Shown here in pieces: positions 16,903 through 25,369 of a DNA stretch of 64,000 bases. The notes below the pieces were generated by a model. The model worked only from the letters and a program-made list of their open reading frames with translations, did no database searches and had not been told where the DNA came from. This DNA comes from Corallococcus sp. AS-1-6 (GTDB taxonomy: Bacteria > Myxococcota > Myxococcia > Myxococcales > Myxococcaceae). A program made the translations under genes and the position numbers. How positions within the stretch are numbered: the first letter of the stretch is position 1; each line of letters opens with the position of its first letter. The stretch covers positions 124,001 through 188,000 of the forward strand of contig NZ_JAIQDE010000011.1 in assembly GCF_020037015.1 (NCBI RefSeq), in the 5' to 3' direction.

Positions 16903-17685
16903 ATGACGGTCTTGCTCCTCATGGCGGCGGGTGTGTTGGCGGGTGGGCTGGGGGCGCTCCTGGGCATCGGGGGCGGCATCGTCCTGGTGCCCGTGCTGGT
17001 GTTGGGTTTCGGAATCCCGCTGGAGCAGGCCGTCCCCGCGAGCCTGATGTGCGTGGTGGCCAACTCCTGCGCCGCCGCCGCCAGCTACGTGGAGAACAAG
17101 CTGAGTGATTTGCGGTTGGGGCTCACCCTGGAGCTGGCCACGGTGATGGGGGCCATCGTCGGCGGGCTCGTCGCGGCCTTCGTCGCGGAGGCGATGGTGG
17201 CCGTGGTGTTCGGCCTCTTCACGCTCTTCGTGGCGCTGCAGATGCTGCTCCTGCGCCGCCCCGTCCAGGAGCCGGCGACGGCGGCCAACTACGAGCCCGG
17301 CAACTACCCGCTGGGCATCTCCGGCTCCTTCGTGGCGGGCGGCCTGTCCGCGCTGCTGGGCGTGGGCGGTGGCCCGCTGAAGGTGCCGCTGATGACCTAC
17401 GGCATGCGCGTGCCCTTCAAGGTCGCCAGCGCCACCAGCAACCTGATGGTGGGCGTCACCGGCGCCGCCAGCGTCGCGGCGTACGCGTGGCGCGGCCAAT
17501 TGAATCTCGGGCTCGTGGCGCCGTTGGTCGTAGGGGTGCTGGGCGGCGCGTCCGTGGGCAGCAAGCTGATGCTGAGGACCCCGACCGCGGTGCTCAAGAA
17601 GCTCTTCGCGGCGGTCCTGTTGATCGTGGCCGGACAGATGTTGTGGAAGGGAGGGGAGGGGCTGTGGCCGAGCGTATGGAAATGA
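16903..17685 (+). CDS. TauE/SafE (TSUP) family membrane permease
   Basis: A 260-residue protein with two homologous halves of four hydrophobic segments each. Both halves carry the Gly-rich family motif (GALLGIGGGIVLVPVLV near the N-terminus, SALLGVGGGPLKVPLMTYG in the middle) followed by AVPASLMCVVANS or ASATSNLMVG. TSUP proteins move sulfite, sulfoacetate or related small anions across the inner membrane; the substrate here cannot be read. Its stop overlaps a start codon of the DUF1634 gene, a known pairing. Confidence 0.92.
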   Translation: MTVLLLMAAGVLAGGLGALLGIGGGIVLVPVLVLGFGIPLEQAVPASLMCVVANSCAAAASYVENKLSDLRLGLTLELATVMGAIVGGLVAAFVAEAMVAVVFGLFTLFVALQMLLLRRPVQEPATAANYEPGNYPLGISGSFVAGGLSALLGVGGGPLKVPLMTYGMRVPFKVASATSNLMVGVTGAASVAAYAWRGQLNLGLVAPLVVGVLGGASVGSKLMLRTPTAVLKKLFAAVLLIVAGQMLWKGGEGLWPSVWK

Positions 17686-18161
17686 GTGAAGCGGAGCCTG
17701 AACTACCCGGTGTCCATCCGTCGATGCGGGTGCCGGAGGCAGGACCCCCACGTCGCAACACGCAGGCGACGTCGGTGGCGTTGGACGCGGAGTTCCACGA
17801 GGAGCTCCCGAGGGAACCCATCACCCAGCCGGAGGTGCTCCCACGCGAGCGCCGGGGGGCCCGGAGGCTCGCCGCCGGGGAACGGTGGATTGCCCGCATG
17901 CTGCGCACCGGGGCCATCACCAGTGGCTGCATGTTCGTCACGTCGCTCGCGCTGGAGCTGCTGCCGCGCGACGAGTCCGTGCACGTGGCCATCGACCTGT
18001 TGCGCAAGGGCGCGGCGTCCATGCTGCTGGTGACGCCGGTGGCGCGGCTGGCGATGGCGGGCACGCTCCTGGGCCTGCGCGGCGAGTGGCGTTACGCCGC
18101 CATCGCCGCGGGCGTCATCGGGTTGCTCGCGCTGGCGGTGGGCGCGGGCTTCCAGGCCTGA
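17676..18161 (+). CDS. DUF1634-family membrane protein, partner of TauE/SafE permease
   Basis: About 161 residues. Possible starts are ATG 17676, ATG 17682 (ATGA overlap with the permease stop) and GTG 17664; GGAGGGGAGGGG sits just upstream of all three. The N-terminal half is polar and Pro/Glu-rich. The C-terminal half has about three membrane segments (ITSGCMFVTSLALELL, ASMLLVTPVARLAMAGTLL, AAIAAGVIGLLALAVGAGF), the DUF1634 pattern. DUF1634 genes are typically found beside TSUP permeases, suggesting a joint transporter; its role is not known. Confidence 0.82.
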   Translation: MEMSEAEPELPGVHPSMRVPEAGPPRRNTQATSVALDAEFHEELPREPITQPEVLPRERRGARRLAAGERWIARMLRTGAITSGCMFVTSLALELLPRDESVHVAIDLLRKGAASMLLVTPVARLAMAGTLLGLRGEWRYAAIAAGVIGLLALAVGAGFQA

Positions 18162-18173
18162 ACCGGAGTTGGA

Positions 18174-18202
18174 CCGCGCGCGGGGCTACACGCCGCGCGC
18201 GG
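18174..18202. terminator. GC hairpin between convergent genes
   Basis: The 10-bp self-complementary word CCGCGCGCGG occurs at 18174-18183 and again at 18193-18202, separated by 9 bases. The copies can pair to form a stem that lies between the DUF1634 stop and the TPR gene stop and slightly overlaps the latter. It would serve both strands. Confidence 0.4.
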
Positions 18203-19055
18203 CGAAGTGCGCGAGGACGTTCTTCACCTTCGCCACCTCGTCGTGCTGCTGGAGGTCCTCGTACATGGGCAGCACCGCCTCGAACTGCTCGCGGGCCGCG
18301 GCGAAGTCCTGGAGGTAGTAGCAGGACAGCCCCAGGTCCCAGCGCGCGCGGGCCTCGTAGACGTGGTCGTGCAGCTCGCCGTACACGTCCACCGCGCGCA
18401 ACAGGTGCGGGCGCGCGTTGTCGTGGTGACCCATCAGGCCCTCGGACTCGCCCAGCAGCAGGTGCCCCAGCGCGAGCGCCTCCGGGTCCTCGCCCTGCTC
18501 CAGGAGCGGCACGGCCTCCAGGAAGCGCTTGCGGGCGGGCTCGTACTCACCCCGGGCCATGCGCAGGTCGCCAATGTCCAGGAGCAGCCGCGCGATGCGC
18601 TCGGTGTTGCGCGTCTGGCGGTAGAGGATGAGCGCCTCCTGGTACTTCTCCTCGGCGCCGTCGACCTCGCCCATGGCGCGCAGGGACTCGCCGATGCAGG
18701 CGCGGGTGAGCGCCTCGCCCTCGCGGTCGCGCGCCTCGTTGAAGAGCAGGGCGGCGGTGGCCATGTGCTCGATGGCGCCCTTGTGATCCTCGAAGTGGGC
18801 CTTCACCACGCCCAGGCCGAAGAGCGCCTGCGCCTGGCCGGGCTTGTTGCCCGCGGTCTTGAAGAGGCCGAAGGCCTCCTCGTAGTGCTCGCGGCTGGCC
18901 GCGTGGTCCTCCAGCATGCCGTACAGCTCCGCCAGCGCGACCAGCCCCTGGCCCACCTCCGAGGGCGAGCCGGTGATGCGCAGCGGGGCGAGCGCGTTCT
19001 TCTGCTTCTGGATGGCGTCGGCGATGTGGGCGCGTTCGTTGTCGGACGGGTGCAT
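18186..19055 (-). CDS. Tetratricopeptide-repeat protein coupled to ScfR-type regulator
   Basis: A 289-residue helical protein starting MHPSDNERAHIADAI at 19055. It has at least five TPR-like helix pairs (GQGLVALAELYGMLEDHAAS, GQAQALFGLGVVKAHFEDHK, RLLLDIGDLRMARGEYEPAR, ARARWDLGLSCYYLQDFAAA). There is no signal peptide or effector domain, so it is probably a cytoplasmic scaffold. The ATG comes one base after the stop of the upstream regulator gene, implying translational coupling and a shared role. An N-terminal extension to 19136 would overlap the regulator and is not supported. Confidence 0.85.
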   Translation of the reverse strand: MHPSDNERAHIADAIQKQKNALAPLRITGSPSEVGQGLVALAELYGMLEDHAASREHYEEAFGLFKTAGNKPGQAQALFGLGVVKAHFEDHKGAIEHMATAALLFNEARDREGEALTRACIGESLRAMGEVDGAEEKYQEALILYRQTRNTERIARLLLDIGDLRMARGEYEPARKRFLEAVPLLEQGEDPEALALGHLLLGESEGLMGHHDNARPHLLRAVDVYGELHDHVYEARARWDLGLSCYYLQDFAAAREQFEAVLPMYEDLQQHDEVAKVKNVLAHFAARGV

Positions 19056-19056
19056 G

Positions 19057-20664
19057 TCAGTTCTCGTGAACCTTGCGGCGGCGGGCGCCCCTGTCCAGCG
19101 AATCGTGCTTCTCGGCGCCTTCAGGGCCGTTGCCATCGGGCTCGGCGTTTCCGTTGCGCTCGGCCTTCTCCTTCTCGTGGACCAGCAGCGGGGAGAAGAA
19201 GCAGTCCTTCTTCGTGTACTCGTCGAAGGCGAACGCGAAGCGGTAGCTGGCCGCCGCGCGCTGGTTGCAGTCCGTGCGCTCGCAGAAGCGGCAGGAGATG
19301 CCGCTGGGGATGGCGTCCTTGCGCAGGTCGTTGGTGGGCAGGCCGTACGCCAGGTACTTCGCGTTCTCCGCGTGCGTGCCCAGGCCGATGGAGTACGCCG
19401 TCCCCTTCACGATGGAGCCTTCAATCGGCTGCAACTGCACCTTCGCGAAGCAGAAGTACGTCGTGCCGTCCGGCATGATGGAGTACTGGCGCGTGATCTG
19501 GGACGGGTTGAGGAATGCCAGGTGCACCGCCCACTTCGCGCAGGAGCCGCCGCCGGACGCGAAGCGGATGCCGGTGCCGCTGTAGCGCTTGGAGATGTTC
19601 CCCGCGATGTCCGCGCGCAGGAAGTGGAAGGGCAGGCCCTGGCGCTTGGGGTCGGACAGGTTGCAGATGCGGTGGGCCACCGTCTCGTAGGTGGTGCCGA
19701 AGACGTTGGAGAGCAGCTCCACGTCGTAGCGCGTGCGCTGCACCTCCTTGAAGAACTCGCCGTAGGGCAGCATCAGCGCGCCGGCGAAGTAGTTCGCCAG
19801 GTTGACCTTGATGAGGCGCTCCGTCTCCCCGTGGCGCATGCGGCCCGCGCCCAGGATGCGCTCCACCAGCTTCTCGCGGTCCATCACCATCAGGCCAATG
19901 GACGCGGCCACCTGGAACTTCAGCGGCTGCTCCGTGAGGTCCGGCGACAGCGTGAGCGTGCGCGCGTCCAGGTCCAGCCGGCGCACCACGGACGAACCGC
20001 TGGCCGCGCGCTCAATCTGCACCTTGAAGTCGAACCGCTCCTCCAGCATGCGGATGAGCTGGCTGCTGGTGAGCTGCTGCTCCAGGCGGAAGTCGCGGCG
20101 CAGGCCCTCCGCCTGCTCCTCCAGCTCCGGGAAGTAGTTGCGGTGCTTCTCCAGGAAGTCGCTGACCTCGTCGAAGGGCGAGTAGTCGAAGCGGACGCCC
20201 GGCGTCGTGCCGCCCAGCCCCGAGGTGGAGCCCTGCGTGCGCGTGCGCTCCTCCACGTTGAGCTGCGCGAGCACGTTCTCCAACTGCGTGCGCGTGTTCT
20301 TGTAGAGGTTGAACAGCGCGGCCACGGTGCCGGCCAGCTTCGGCTCCGCGGACAGCGACTGGAGCGACTCCGAGTCGATGTCCAGGCTCTTGAGCAGCGG
20401 CTCATCCAGGAGCTTCGCCAGGGCCTCGTCCACGCGGCCCTCGCCCAGCGTGGACATGAACTGCTCGGGGTCCTGCTCGAAGTAGCGCAGCGCCTTCCAC
20501 AGGAGCGGGAAGGGCATCACGCGCTTGCCCTTCTCGATGAGGTTCAAGTACGCGGGCGAGACCCCCAGGTCCTTCGCTGCATCCGCCTGCTTGATGTTTC
20601 GTTGCAAGCGCAGGCCGCGAAGCTTCAGCCCCACGTTCGCATTCAGAGCGTTGTCGTTGTTCAT
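19057..20664 (-). CDS. XRE-family ScfR/RamB-type short-chain fatty acyl regulator
   Basis: A 535-residue transcription factor. Residues about 10-65 form an XRE helix-turn-helix (GLRLQRNIKQADAAKDLGVS, PAYLNLIEKGKR). The middle has an IrrE/ImmA-like region (ASIGLMVMDREKLVERIL, NLANYFAGALMLPYGEF) but no HExxH, so it is not a working protease. The C-terminus has a Cys motif, CRFCERTDC, as in RamB/ScfR/MccR regulators that sense acyl-CoAs and control acetate, propionate or glyoxylate metabolism. The tail is charged. A TGCAAA-N12-TTTGCA palindrome 65 bp upstream is a probable autoregulatory operator. It is transcribed with the TPR gene. Confidence 0.88.
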   Translation of the reverse strand: MNNDNALNANVGLKLRGLRLQRNIKQADAAKDLGVSPAYLNLIEKGKRVMPFPLLWKALRYFEQDPEQFMSTLGEGRVDEALAKLLDEPLLKSLDIDSESLQSLSAEPKLAGTVAALFNLYKNTRTQLENVLAQLNVEERTRTQGSTSGLGGTTPGVRFDYSPFDEVSDFLEKHRNYFPELEEQAEGLRRDFRLEQQLTSSQLIRMLEERFDFKVQIERAASGSSVVRRLDLDARTLTLSPDLTEQPLKFQVAASIGLMVMDREKLVERILGAGRMRHGETERLIKVNLANYFAGALMLPYGEFFKEVQRTRYDVELLSNVFGTTYETVAHRICNLSDPKRQGLPFHFLRADIAGNISKRYSGTGIRFASGGGSCAKWAVHLAFLNPSQITRQYSIMPDGTTYFCFAKVQLQPIEGSIVKGTAYSIGLGTHAENAKYLAYGLPTNDLRKDAIPSGISCRFCERTDCNQRAAASYRFAFAFDEYTKKDCFFSPLLVHEKEKAERNGNAEPDGNGPEGAEKHDSLDRGARRRKVHEN

Positions 20665-20979
20665 GGCTCCAACCCCCGGTGGGCCGCGTCAGGAGCCACG
20701 CTCCGACACCGGGTCTCTGGATCCACTCTGCAAACCGATTTACCGATTTGCAATGAACGTTTTCGGATCGCCGCAGCGCTGTCCCGCAGGCGACGCGCGA
20801 AGGGTTGACTGCCCCCACCCTGGCCTTACAGGGACGTAATCCCATGTAATCACACGGCTTTCAGGCGGTTCCGGTGTGCGGCGGCGGCGCCCGTCCACCG
20901 CGCTGTGAACGCTTGACTGACGCGGCGCGACAGGACTGGGGAAAAGTCAGTAAACGGGCGCCAGATTTTTTACAGCGCC
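20665..20979. other. 315-bp gap between the ScfR-type regulator and fabF
   Basis: No gene was found. Near the regulator it holds the palindromic operator (20729-20752). The remainder, about 225 bp toward the fabF stop, has a repeated GTAATC word near 20836 and 20846 but no clear gene, terminator or promoter. Confidence 0.55.
20729..20752. promoter_or_regulatory. Probable ScfR/RamB-type operator
   Basis: A 24-bp site has inverted ends TGCAAA (20729-20734) and TTTGCA (20747-20752). The interior contains the 8-base word ACCGATTT twice in tandem. RamB-type regulators are known to bind TTTGCAAA-like sequences, and this site lies 65 bp upstream of the start of such a regulator, so autoregulation is likely. 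Confidence 0.6.
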
Positions 20980-22230
20980 TCAGCGCGTCTCCGGGAGCCG
21001 CTGGAACACGAGGGCGACGTTGGTGCCGCCGAAGCCGAAGGAGTTGCTCATCACGGCGTTCACGCGCGTCTCCCGGGCGGTGTTGGGCACGCAGTCCAGC
21101 GGGATGCGCGGGTCCTGGTTCTCCAGGTTGATGGTGGGGGGCAGCACGCCGCGGGTGAGGGCGAGGATGCTGATGACGGCCTCGGCGGCGCCGGCCGCGC
21201 CGTTCATGTGGCCCGTCATCGACTTGGTGGAGGAGATGGCGAGCGACCTCGCCGCGTCGCCGAACACCTTCGCGATGCCCTCCATCTCCAGCAGGTCGCC
21301 GATGTCCGTCGAGGTGCCGTGGGCGTTGAGGTAGCCGATGTCCGCGGGGTCGAGGCGCGCGTCCTTCAGCGAGGCCTTCATCGCGCGCTGGGCGCCCGCG
21401 TGGCCGGGCGCGGGCGAGGTGACGTGGTAGGCGTCGGAGCTGGAGCCATAGCCCGTCAGCTCCGCGAGGATGCGGGCGCCCCGGGCGCGGGCGTGCTCGT
21501 ACTCCTCCAGGACGAGGATGCCCGCGCCCTCCGCGAGCACGAAGCCGTCGCGGTCCCTGTCGAACGGGCGGCTGGCCGCCTGGGGCGCGTCGTTGCGGTT
21601 GGACAGGGCCTTCATCGCGGCGAAGCCGCCCACGCCCAGCATGGAGATGGGGGCCTCCGCGCCGCCGGCCAGCGCCACGTCGAACTCGCCGCGCTGGATG
21701 CCGCGCATCGCTTCACCGATGGCGTGCGCGCTGGTGGAGCACGCGGAGTTGGTGGACCAGGACGGGCCCTTGATGCCGTGGCGCATGGAGATGTAGCCGG
21801 GCGCCATGTTGATGATCATCTGGAGGATGAAGAAGGAGCTGATGCGGTCCGGCCCCTTCTCCAGCGCCTTGCGGTGGGTCTCCTCCAGGCTGCTGATGCC
21901 GCCGATGCCGGAGCCGATGACGGCCGCCACGCGCTCCGCGTTCTCCTCGGTGATGACCAGGCCGGAGTCCGCGAGGGCCATGTCCGACGCGGCCACCGCG
22001 AACTGCGCGAAGCGGTCCATGCGGCGCACCTCGCGCCGTTCGAGGTAGTCCTCCGGGTTGAAGCCCTTCACCTCACCGGCGAAGCGGCAGTCCAGCGCGC
22101 TCGCGTCGAACAGGGTGATGGGCCCCACGCCGCTCTTGCCGTTCACCAGCGCGTCCCAGCTCTTCTCCACGCCGATGCCACAAGGGCTGATGAGCCCCAT
22201 TCCCGTCACCACGACGCGTCGCTGTTCCAT
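20980..22230 (-). CDS. fabF: 3-oxoacyl-[ACP] synthase II (FabF family)
   Basis: A 416-residue condensing enzyme that elongates acyl-ACP with malonyl-ACP. The catalytic triad is complete: Cys164 in [12 protein letters not shown], His in [12 protein letters not shown] (about 304), His in [14 protein letters not shown] (about 341). [12 protein letters not shown] closes the active site. The start at 22230 has AGGGAG 5-6 bases upstream. A stand-alone copy with a divergent TetR gene, not next to acpP/fabG/fabD, suggests a specialised or regulated paralogue rather than the core fab-cluster enzyme; that is inference. Confidence 0.94.
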   Translation of the reverse strand: MEQRRVVVTGMGLISPCGIGVEKSWDALVNGKSGVGPITLFDASALDCRFAGEVKGFNPEDYLERREVRRMDRFAQFAVAASDMALADSGLVITEENAERVAAVIGSGIGGISSLEETHRKALEKGPDRISSFFILQMIINMAPGYISMRHGIKGPSWSTNSACSTSAHAIGEAMRGIQRGEFDVALAGGAEAPISMLGVGGFAAMKALSNRNDAPQAASRPFDRDRDGFVLAEGAGILVLEEYEHARARGARILAELTGYGSSSDAYHVTSPAPGHAGAQRAMKASLKDARLDPADIGYLNAHGTSTDIGDLLEMEGIAKVFGDAARSLAISSTKSMTGHMNGAAGAAEAVISILALTRGVLPPTINLENQDPRIPLDCVPNTARETRVNAVMSNSFGFGGTNVALVFQRLPETR

Positions 22231-22261
22231 CGCGCACTCCCTGACCCTGTTCGTTGGACCG

Positions 22262-22281
22262 GGATGGTATTATGACCATCC
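22262..22281. promoter_or_regulatory. Palindromic operator between fabF and the TetR gene
   Basis: GGATGGT and ACCATCC form perfect 7-bp inverted arms around ATTATG, in the 109-bp divergent region. A site of this size and symmetry fits a TetR-family dimer and could control both genes. A second partial copy of the arm (CTTCCATC) follows directly. Confidence 0.55.
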
Positions 22282-22339
22282 TTCCATCAGTTCAAGTCCA
22301 AGGGAGCCCCGATGAGCGAGCAGGCAGGGAGTGGGGGCG

Positions 22340-23068
22340 ATGCGCTACACCGCTGAACACAAGCAGGCCACGCACGCGCGCATCCTCGCGGCGGCGGAGA
22401 AGTTGTTCCGCGCGGAGGGCTTCAGCGGTGCGAGCGTGGAGCGGGTGATGCGGGCCGCGGGCCTGACGGTGGGCGGCTTCTACGCCCACTTCACCTCCAA
22501 GGAGTCGCTGCTCGCGGAGTCGCTGCGCGCCTTCATGACGGCGCGCCGGACGCCCTGGCTCGCGGGGCTGGAGGGGATGCGGGGCCCGGCGTTCCTGGAG
22601 CGCTTCGCGCGGCGCTACCTGGACCAGTACGACCGGGACACGGGCGACACGGCCTGCATGATGCCGTCGCTCCTGTCGGACCTGACGCGCGCGGCGCCGG
22701 AGGTGCAGGCCGCGTTCGCCCAGGGGCTGGAGGACCTGGTGGGCCAGGCGCAAACGCACCTCCCCGCGCGCGAGGGCGCCACGCCCCGGCAGCAGATGCT
22801 GGCGACGGTGACGCTGTGCTTCGGCGCCATGACGCTCGCCCGGGCCACCGCGTCGCAGCCGCTGGCGGGGGAGATATTGGACGCGGCGCGCGCGCTGCTC
22901 GTCGCGGGGGCTCCCGTGGAGGGGGACTCCGGGAGTGAGGCGCCTCGCGCGCACGCGACGCCGAGGAGGAGTCCCGCCTCGCGCAAGAAGGCGCCCTCCC
23001 GGAAGCGCCGGGTGGGCTCCCTCGCGGGGAGCGCTCCCGCGCGCCGTGCTCGCAAGAAGCCCCTCTGA
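22340..23068 (+). CDS. TetR-family regulator with basic C-terminal tail
   Basis: A 242-residue repressor-type protein starting MRYTAEHKQATHARILAAAE at ATG 22340, preceded by GGGAGTGGGGG. The TetR helix-turn-helix occupies about residues 10-57 (FRAEGFSGASVERVMRAAG, TVGGFYAHFTSKESLLAE). A ligand-binding helical domain follows to about 190. The last 50 or so residues are an unusual Lys/Arg/Ser/Ala/Pro-rich disordered tail (SRKKAPSRKRRVGS, ARRARKKPL), reminiscent of histone-H1/HMGA-like tails. It is divergent from fabF with a palindromic site between, so it probably controls fabF and itself. Confidence 0.9.
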   Translation: MRYTAEHKQATHARILAAAEKLFRAEGFSGASVERVMRAAGLTVGGFYAHFTSKESLLAESLRAFMTARRTPWLAGLEGMRGPAFLERFARRYLDQYDRDTGDTACMMPSLLSDLTRAAPEVQAAFAQGLEDLVGQAQTHLPAREGATPRQQMLATVTLCFGAMTLARATASQPLAGEILDAARALLVAGAPVEGDSGSEAPRAHATPRRSPASRKKAPSRKRRVGSLAGSAPARRARKKPL

Positions 23069-23184
23069 GCGGGCGCGCGTCCTCCCTCGTCGACATTCCG
23101 GGCTGGACGGCATGGGGGCGGTCGTGGAGTCCTTTCTCGCGGACCGCGGACCGTGGGGGCAGGGTGGACGCAAGGAAGACGACG

Positions 23185-24591
23185 GTGTCCCGCGCGTGGC
23201 TGGTGGGGCTCGCGCTCATGCTGGGGGCGTGCGCCTCCGTGCCGCTCGCGCCTCCCCGGAAGGATGAGCCCCTTCGCTACGGCATCACGTACACGCGCGA
23301 CCCCTCGCCACGGCTGGATGTGGAAATCGCCCTGCCACCGTCGCCTCCTGGCGCGTTCCTCTTCCGGCAGCCGGGGCGCGAGAGCTCCGTGGTGGCGACG
23401 TTCGGGGACGGGAGCAGGGCCGAGCTTTTCCCCCGGGACGGCGTGGTGCGGGTGCCTGAAGGGGCGCGCATCCTCCGCTATCACTACCTGTTGGCCTCCT
23501 CTTCGCGAGGGGGCGGCGGGCACCTGTTCGGGGGCATGGGGGAAGGGGACACGTGGCACGTGGCCGGCAAGACCTACCTGCTGACCCCCAGCCGCGTGAC
23601 GCCCGGCCTGCGCGTGGAGCTCACCGTGTCCGGCGCGGACGCGCTCCTGCCATGGACTCCCGACGCGCGCGGCGTCTACCACCTGCGCGGCGAGGACCTC
23701 ATCGACGCGGGCTTCCATGCCTTCGGAGGCTGGCGGCTCGAGGCGCGCGTCGGCGCCTCCGTGATGGACGTCGCGCTGCTGGGCCGCTTCACGCACCTGA
23801 CGGACGAGGATCTCCGCGCGTGGCTCGAGCAGGCCGGACGGGAGGTGCTCACCGTGCGCAAGGCCTTCCCGTACCCGCGCATCACCGTGCGCGTCGTGCC
23901 CGTTCCCGGCGACGACACGCCCGCGGTCTTCGGCATGACCCTGTGGAGCTCACCGCCCAGCATCTCCATCCTCGTGGGGCAGGACGCCACCGCCGCGTCC
24001 TTCGCGCGTGACTGGGTCGCCGTCCACGAGATGCTGCACCTGACGCATCCAACCCTGGTGCCCCGGGTGGCCTGGCTCACCGAAGGCCTGGCCACCTACT
24101 ACACGGAGCTCGCCCGCGCGCGCTCCGGACGCCAGACGGCCCAGCAGGCCTGGCAGGAGCTGACGAAGGGCTTCGCGCGGGGCCAGGCCGCCTCGCGCTC
24201 ACGCACCATGCAAGAGGCCGTCGCCGAGGAGCGGAACTTCATGGGCATCTACTGGACCGGCGCGCTCTTCGCGCTCCACCTGGACGTGGAGCTGCGCCGC
24301 GTGACGCACGGCCGCGCCCGCCTGGAGGACGTGCTGGAGCTGCTCGCCACGCGCGGCCCCACCGCGACACTCGAAAGTTTCGGTGACGCCGTGGACACCG
24401 TCGCGGGCCAGCCGCTGTTCGACGCGCTGCTCGCCCGTCACCTCCCAAGGCCCGCCTTCGCTGAATTGAACCCATTGCTGGAAGACCTTGGCGTCCGAAT
24501 TGACCCAGGCGGCGTCAAGCTCCATGCTGCGCCGGGCAGTGGGTTGCGTGAGGCGCTGGACGGCGGGCGGGCCCCGGACGACGCGGGGTGA
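23185..24591 (+). CDS. Putative gluzincin-type metalloprotease lipoprotein
   Basis: A 468-residue protein. GTG 23185 is preferred because AAGGAAG precedes it and the product then starts VSRAWLVGLALMLGACAS, a lipoprotein signal with lipobox GAC; GTG 23164 is an alternative. The mature N-terminal half is beta-rich. The C-terminal half contains VHEMLHLTHP (HExxH zinc motif) and, 15 residues on, LTEGLATYYTELA, whose Glu is the likely third ligand, as in M1/M61-type gluzincins. The spacing is shorter than in M1. It is probably envelope-anchored with an aminopeptidase-like fold; substrate unknown. Confidence 0.75.
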   Translation: MSRAWLVGLALMLGACASVPLAPPRKDEPLRYGITYTRDPSPRLDVEIALPPSPPGAFLFRQPGRESSVVATFGDGSRAELFPRDGVVRVPEGARILRYHYLLASSSRGGGGHLFGGMGEGDTWHVAGKTYLLTPSRVTPGLRVELTVSGADALLPWTPDARGVYHLRGEDLIDAGFHAFGGWRLEARVGASVMDVALLGRFTHLTDEDLRAWLEQAGREVLTVRKAFPYPRITVRVVPVPGDDTPAVFGMTLWSSPPSISILVGQDATAASFARDWVAVHEMLHLTHPTLVPRVAWLTEGLATYYTELARARSGRQTAQQAWQELTKGFARGQAASRSRTMQEAVAEERNFMGIYWTGALFALHLDVELRRVTHGRARLEDVLELLATRGPTATLESFGDAVDTVAGQPLFDALLARHLPRPAFAELNPLLEDLGVRIDPGGVKLHAAPGSGLREALDGGRAPDDAG

Positions 24592-24673
24592 ACACCCGGA
24601 AATGAAAAGGGGCCGTAACTGATTCCCGGGTGTCGCGTATCGCATGCATCCGCGAGGTTCGCGGCATCCGTAG

Positions 24674-25309
24674 ATGAGGTCCGCCATGTTCCGCAGCGTC
24701 CTGATGCTCGCCGCCACCCTGTCGTTGTCCGCGTCCGCCGCGGAGCCCGCTCCGGCCGACAAGCAGTTCGTCTTCCATGATCCGAACAGCCGCGACACGG
24801 TGATGTTCGTGCTGGACGCGCCGCTGGAGGTCATCAATGGCCTGTCCAACCAGGTGACGGGCCGCGTGGACGTGAAGGGGCAGAAGGCCAGCGGCCGCTT
24901 CCAGGTGCCGGTGAAGTCCATCAAGACGGGCAACGAGACGCGCGATGGCCACCTGCAGAACGACCGCTGGCTGGACGCGGCGAAGCACCCGGACATCGTC
25001 TTCGAGTTCAAGGATGTGGCCCTGCCCGCGCCGCTCGCCAACGCGAAGCCCGTGGTGCTGAAGACGAAGGGCACCTTCACCATCCACGGCGTCACGCGCG
25101 AGGAGCCCGTGGAGGTGACGGCCACGTACCTCCAGGAGACCGCCGAGACGAAGAACCGCGCCGCGGGCGAGCTGCTGCGCGTGCGCGCGAAGTTCCAGAT
25201 TCCCCTGGAGGCCTACGGCATCAAGCGCACCGAGGCGCTGCTGCTGAAGGTGGGCGAGCGGGCCGACGTCACGGTCGACGCCTGGGGCTCCACGCAGTTC
25301 AAGCCGTAG
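24674..25309 (+). CDS. YceI-family periplasmic lipid-binding-like protein
   Basis: A 211-residue protein with a signal peptide (LMLAATLSLSASAAEP). The domain has the YceI pattern: VTGRVDVKGQKASGRFQVPV, KTGNETRDGHLQNDRWLDAAKHPDIVFEF, KGTFTIHGVTREEPVEV. YceI proteins form a lipocalin-like barrel that binds long polyprenoid or fatty molecules. It lies 60 bp upstream of the bufferin operon in the same direction and could be its first gene, but no shared function is shown. Confidence 0.92.
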   Translation: MRSAMFRSVLMLAATLSLSASAAEPAPADKQFVFHDPNSRDTVMFVLDAPLEVINGLSNQVTGRVDVKGQKASGRFQVPVKSIKTGNETRDGHLQNDRWLDAAKHPDIVFEFKDVALPAPLANAKPVVLKTKGTFTIHGVTREEPVEVTATYLQETAETKNRAAGELLRVRAKFQIPLEAYGIKRTEALLLKVGERADVTVDAWGSTQFKP

Positions 25310-25369
25310 CGGTTGTCGTCATCCATTCCCCCGTAGTCACACCCCACGCGGTACGAAAGGAAGCAACAC

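Noticed and set aside
22312-22356. 15-codon minigene before the TetR gene (MSEQAGSGGDALHR)
   Set aside because: It overlaps the TetR start, is very short and has no sign of a leader-peptide mechanism.
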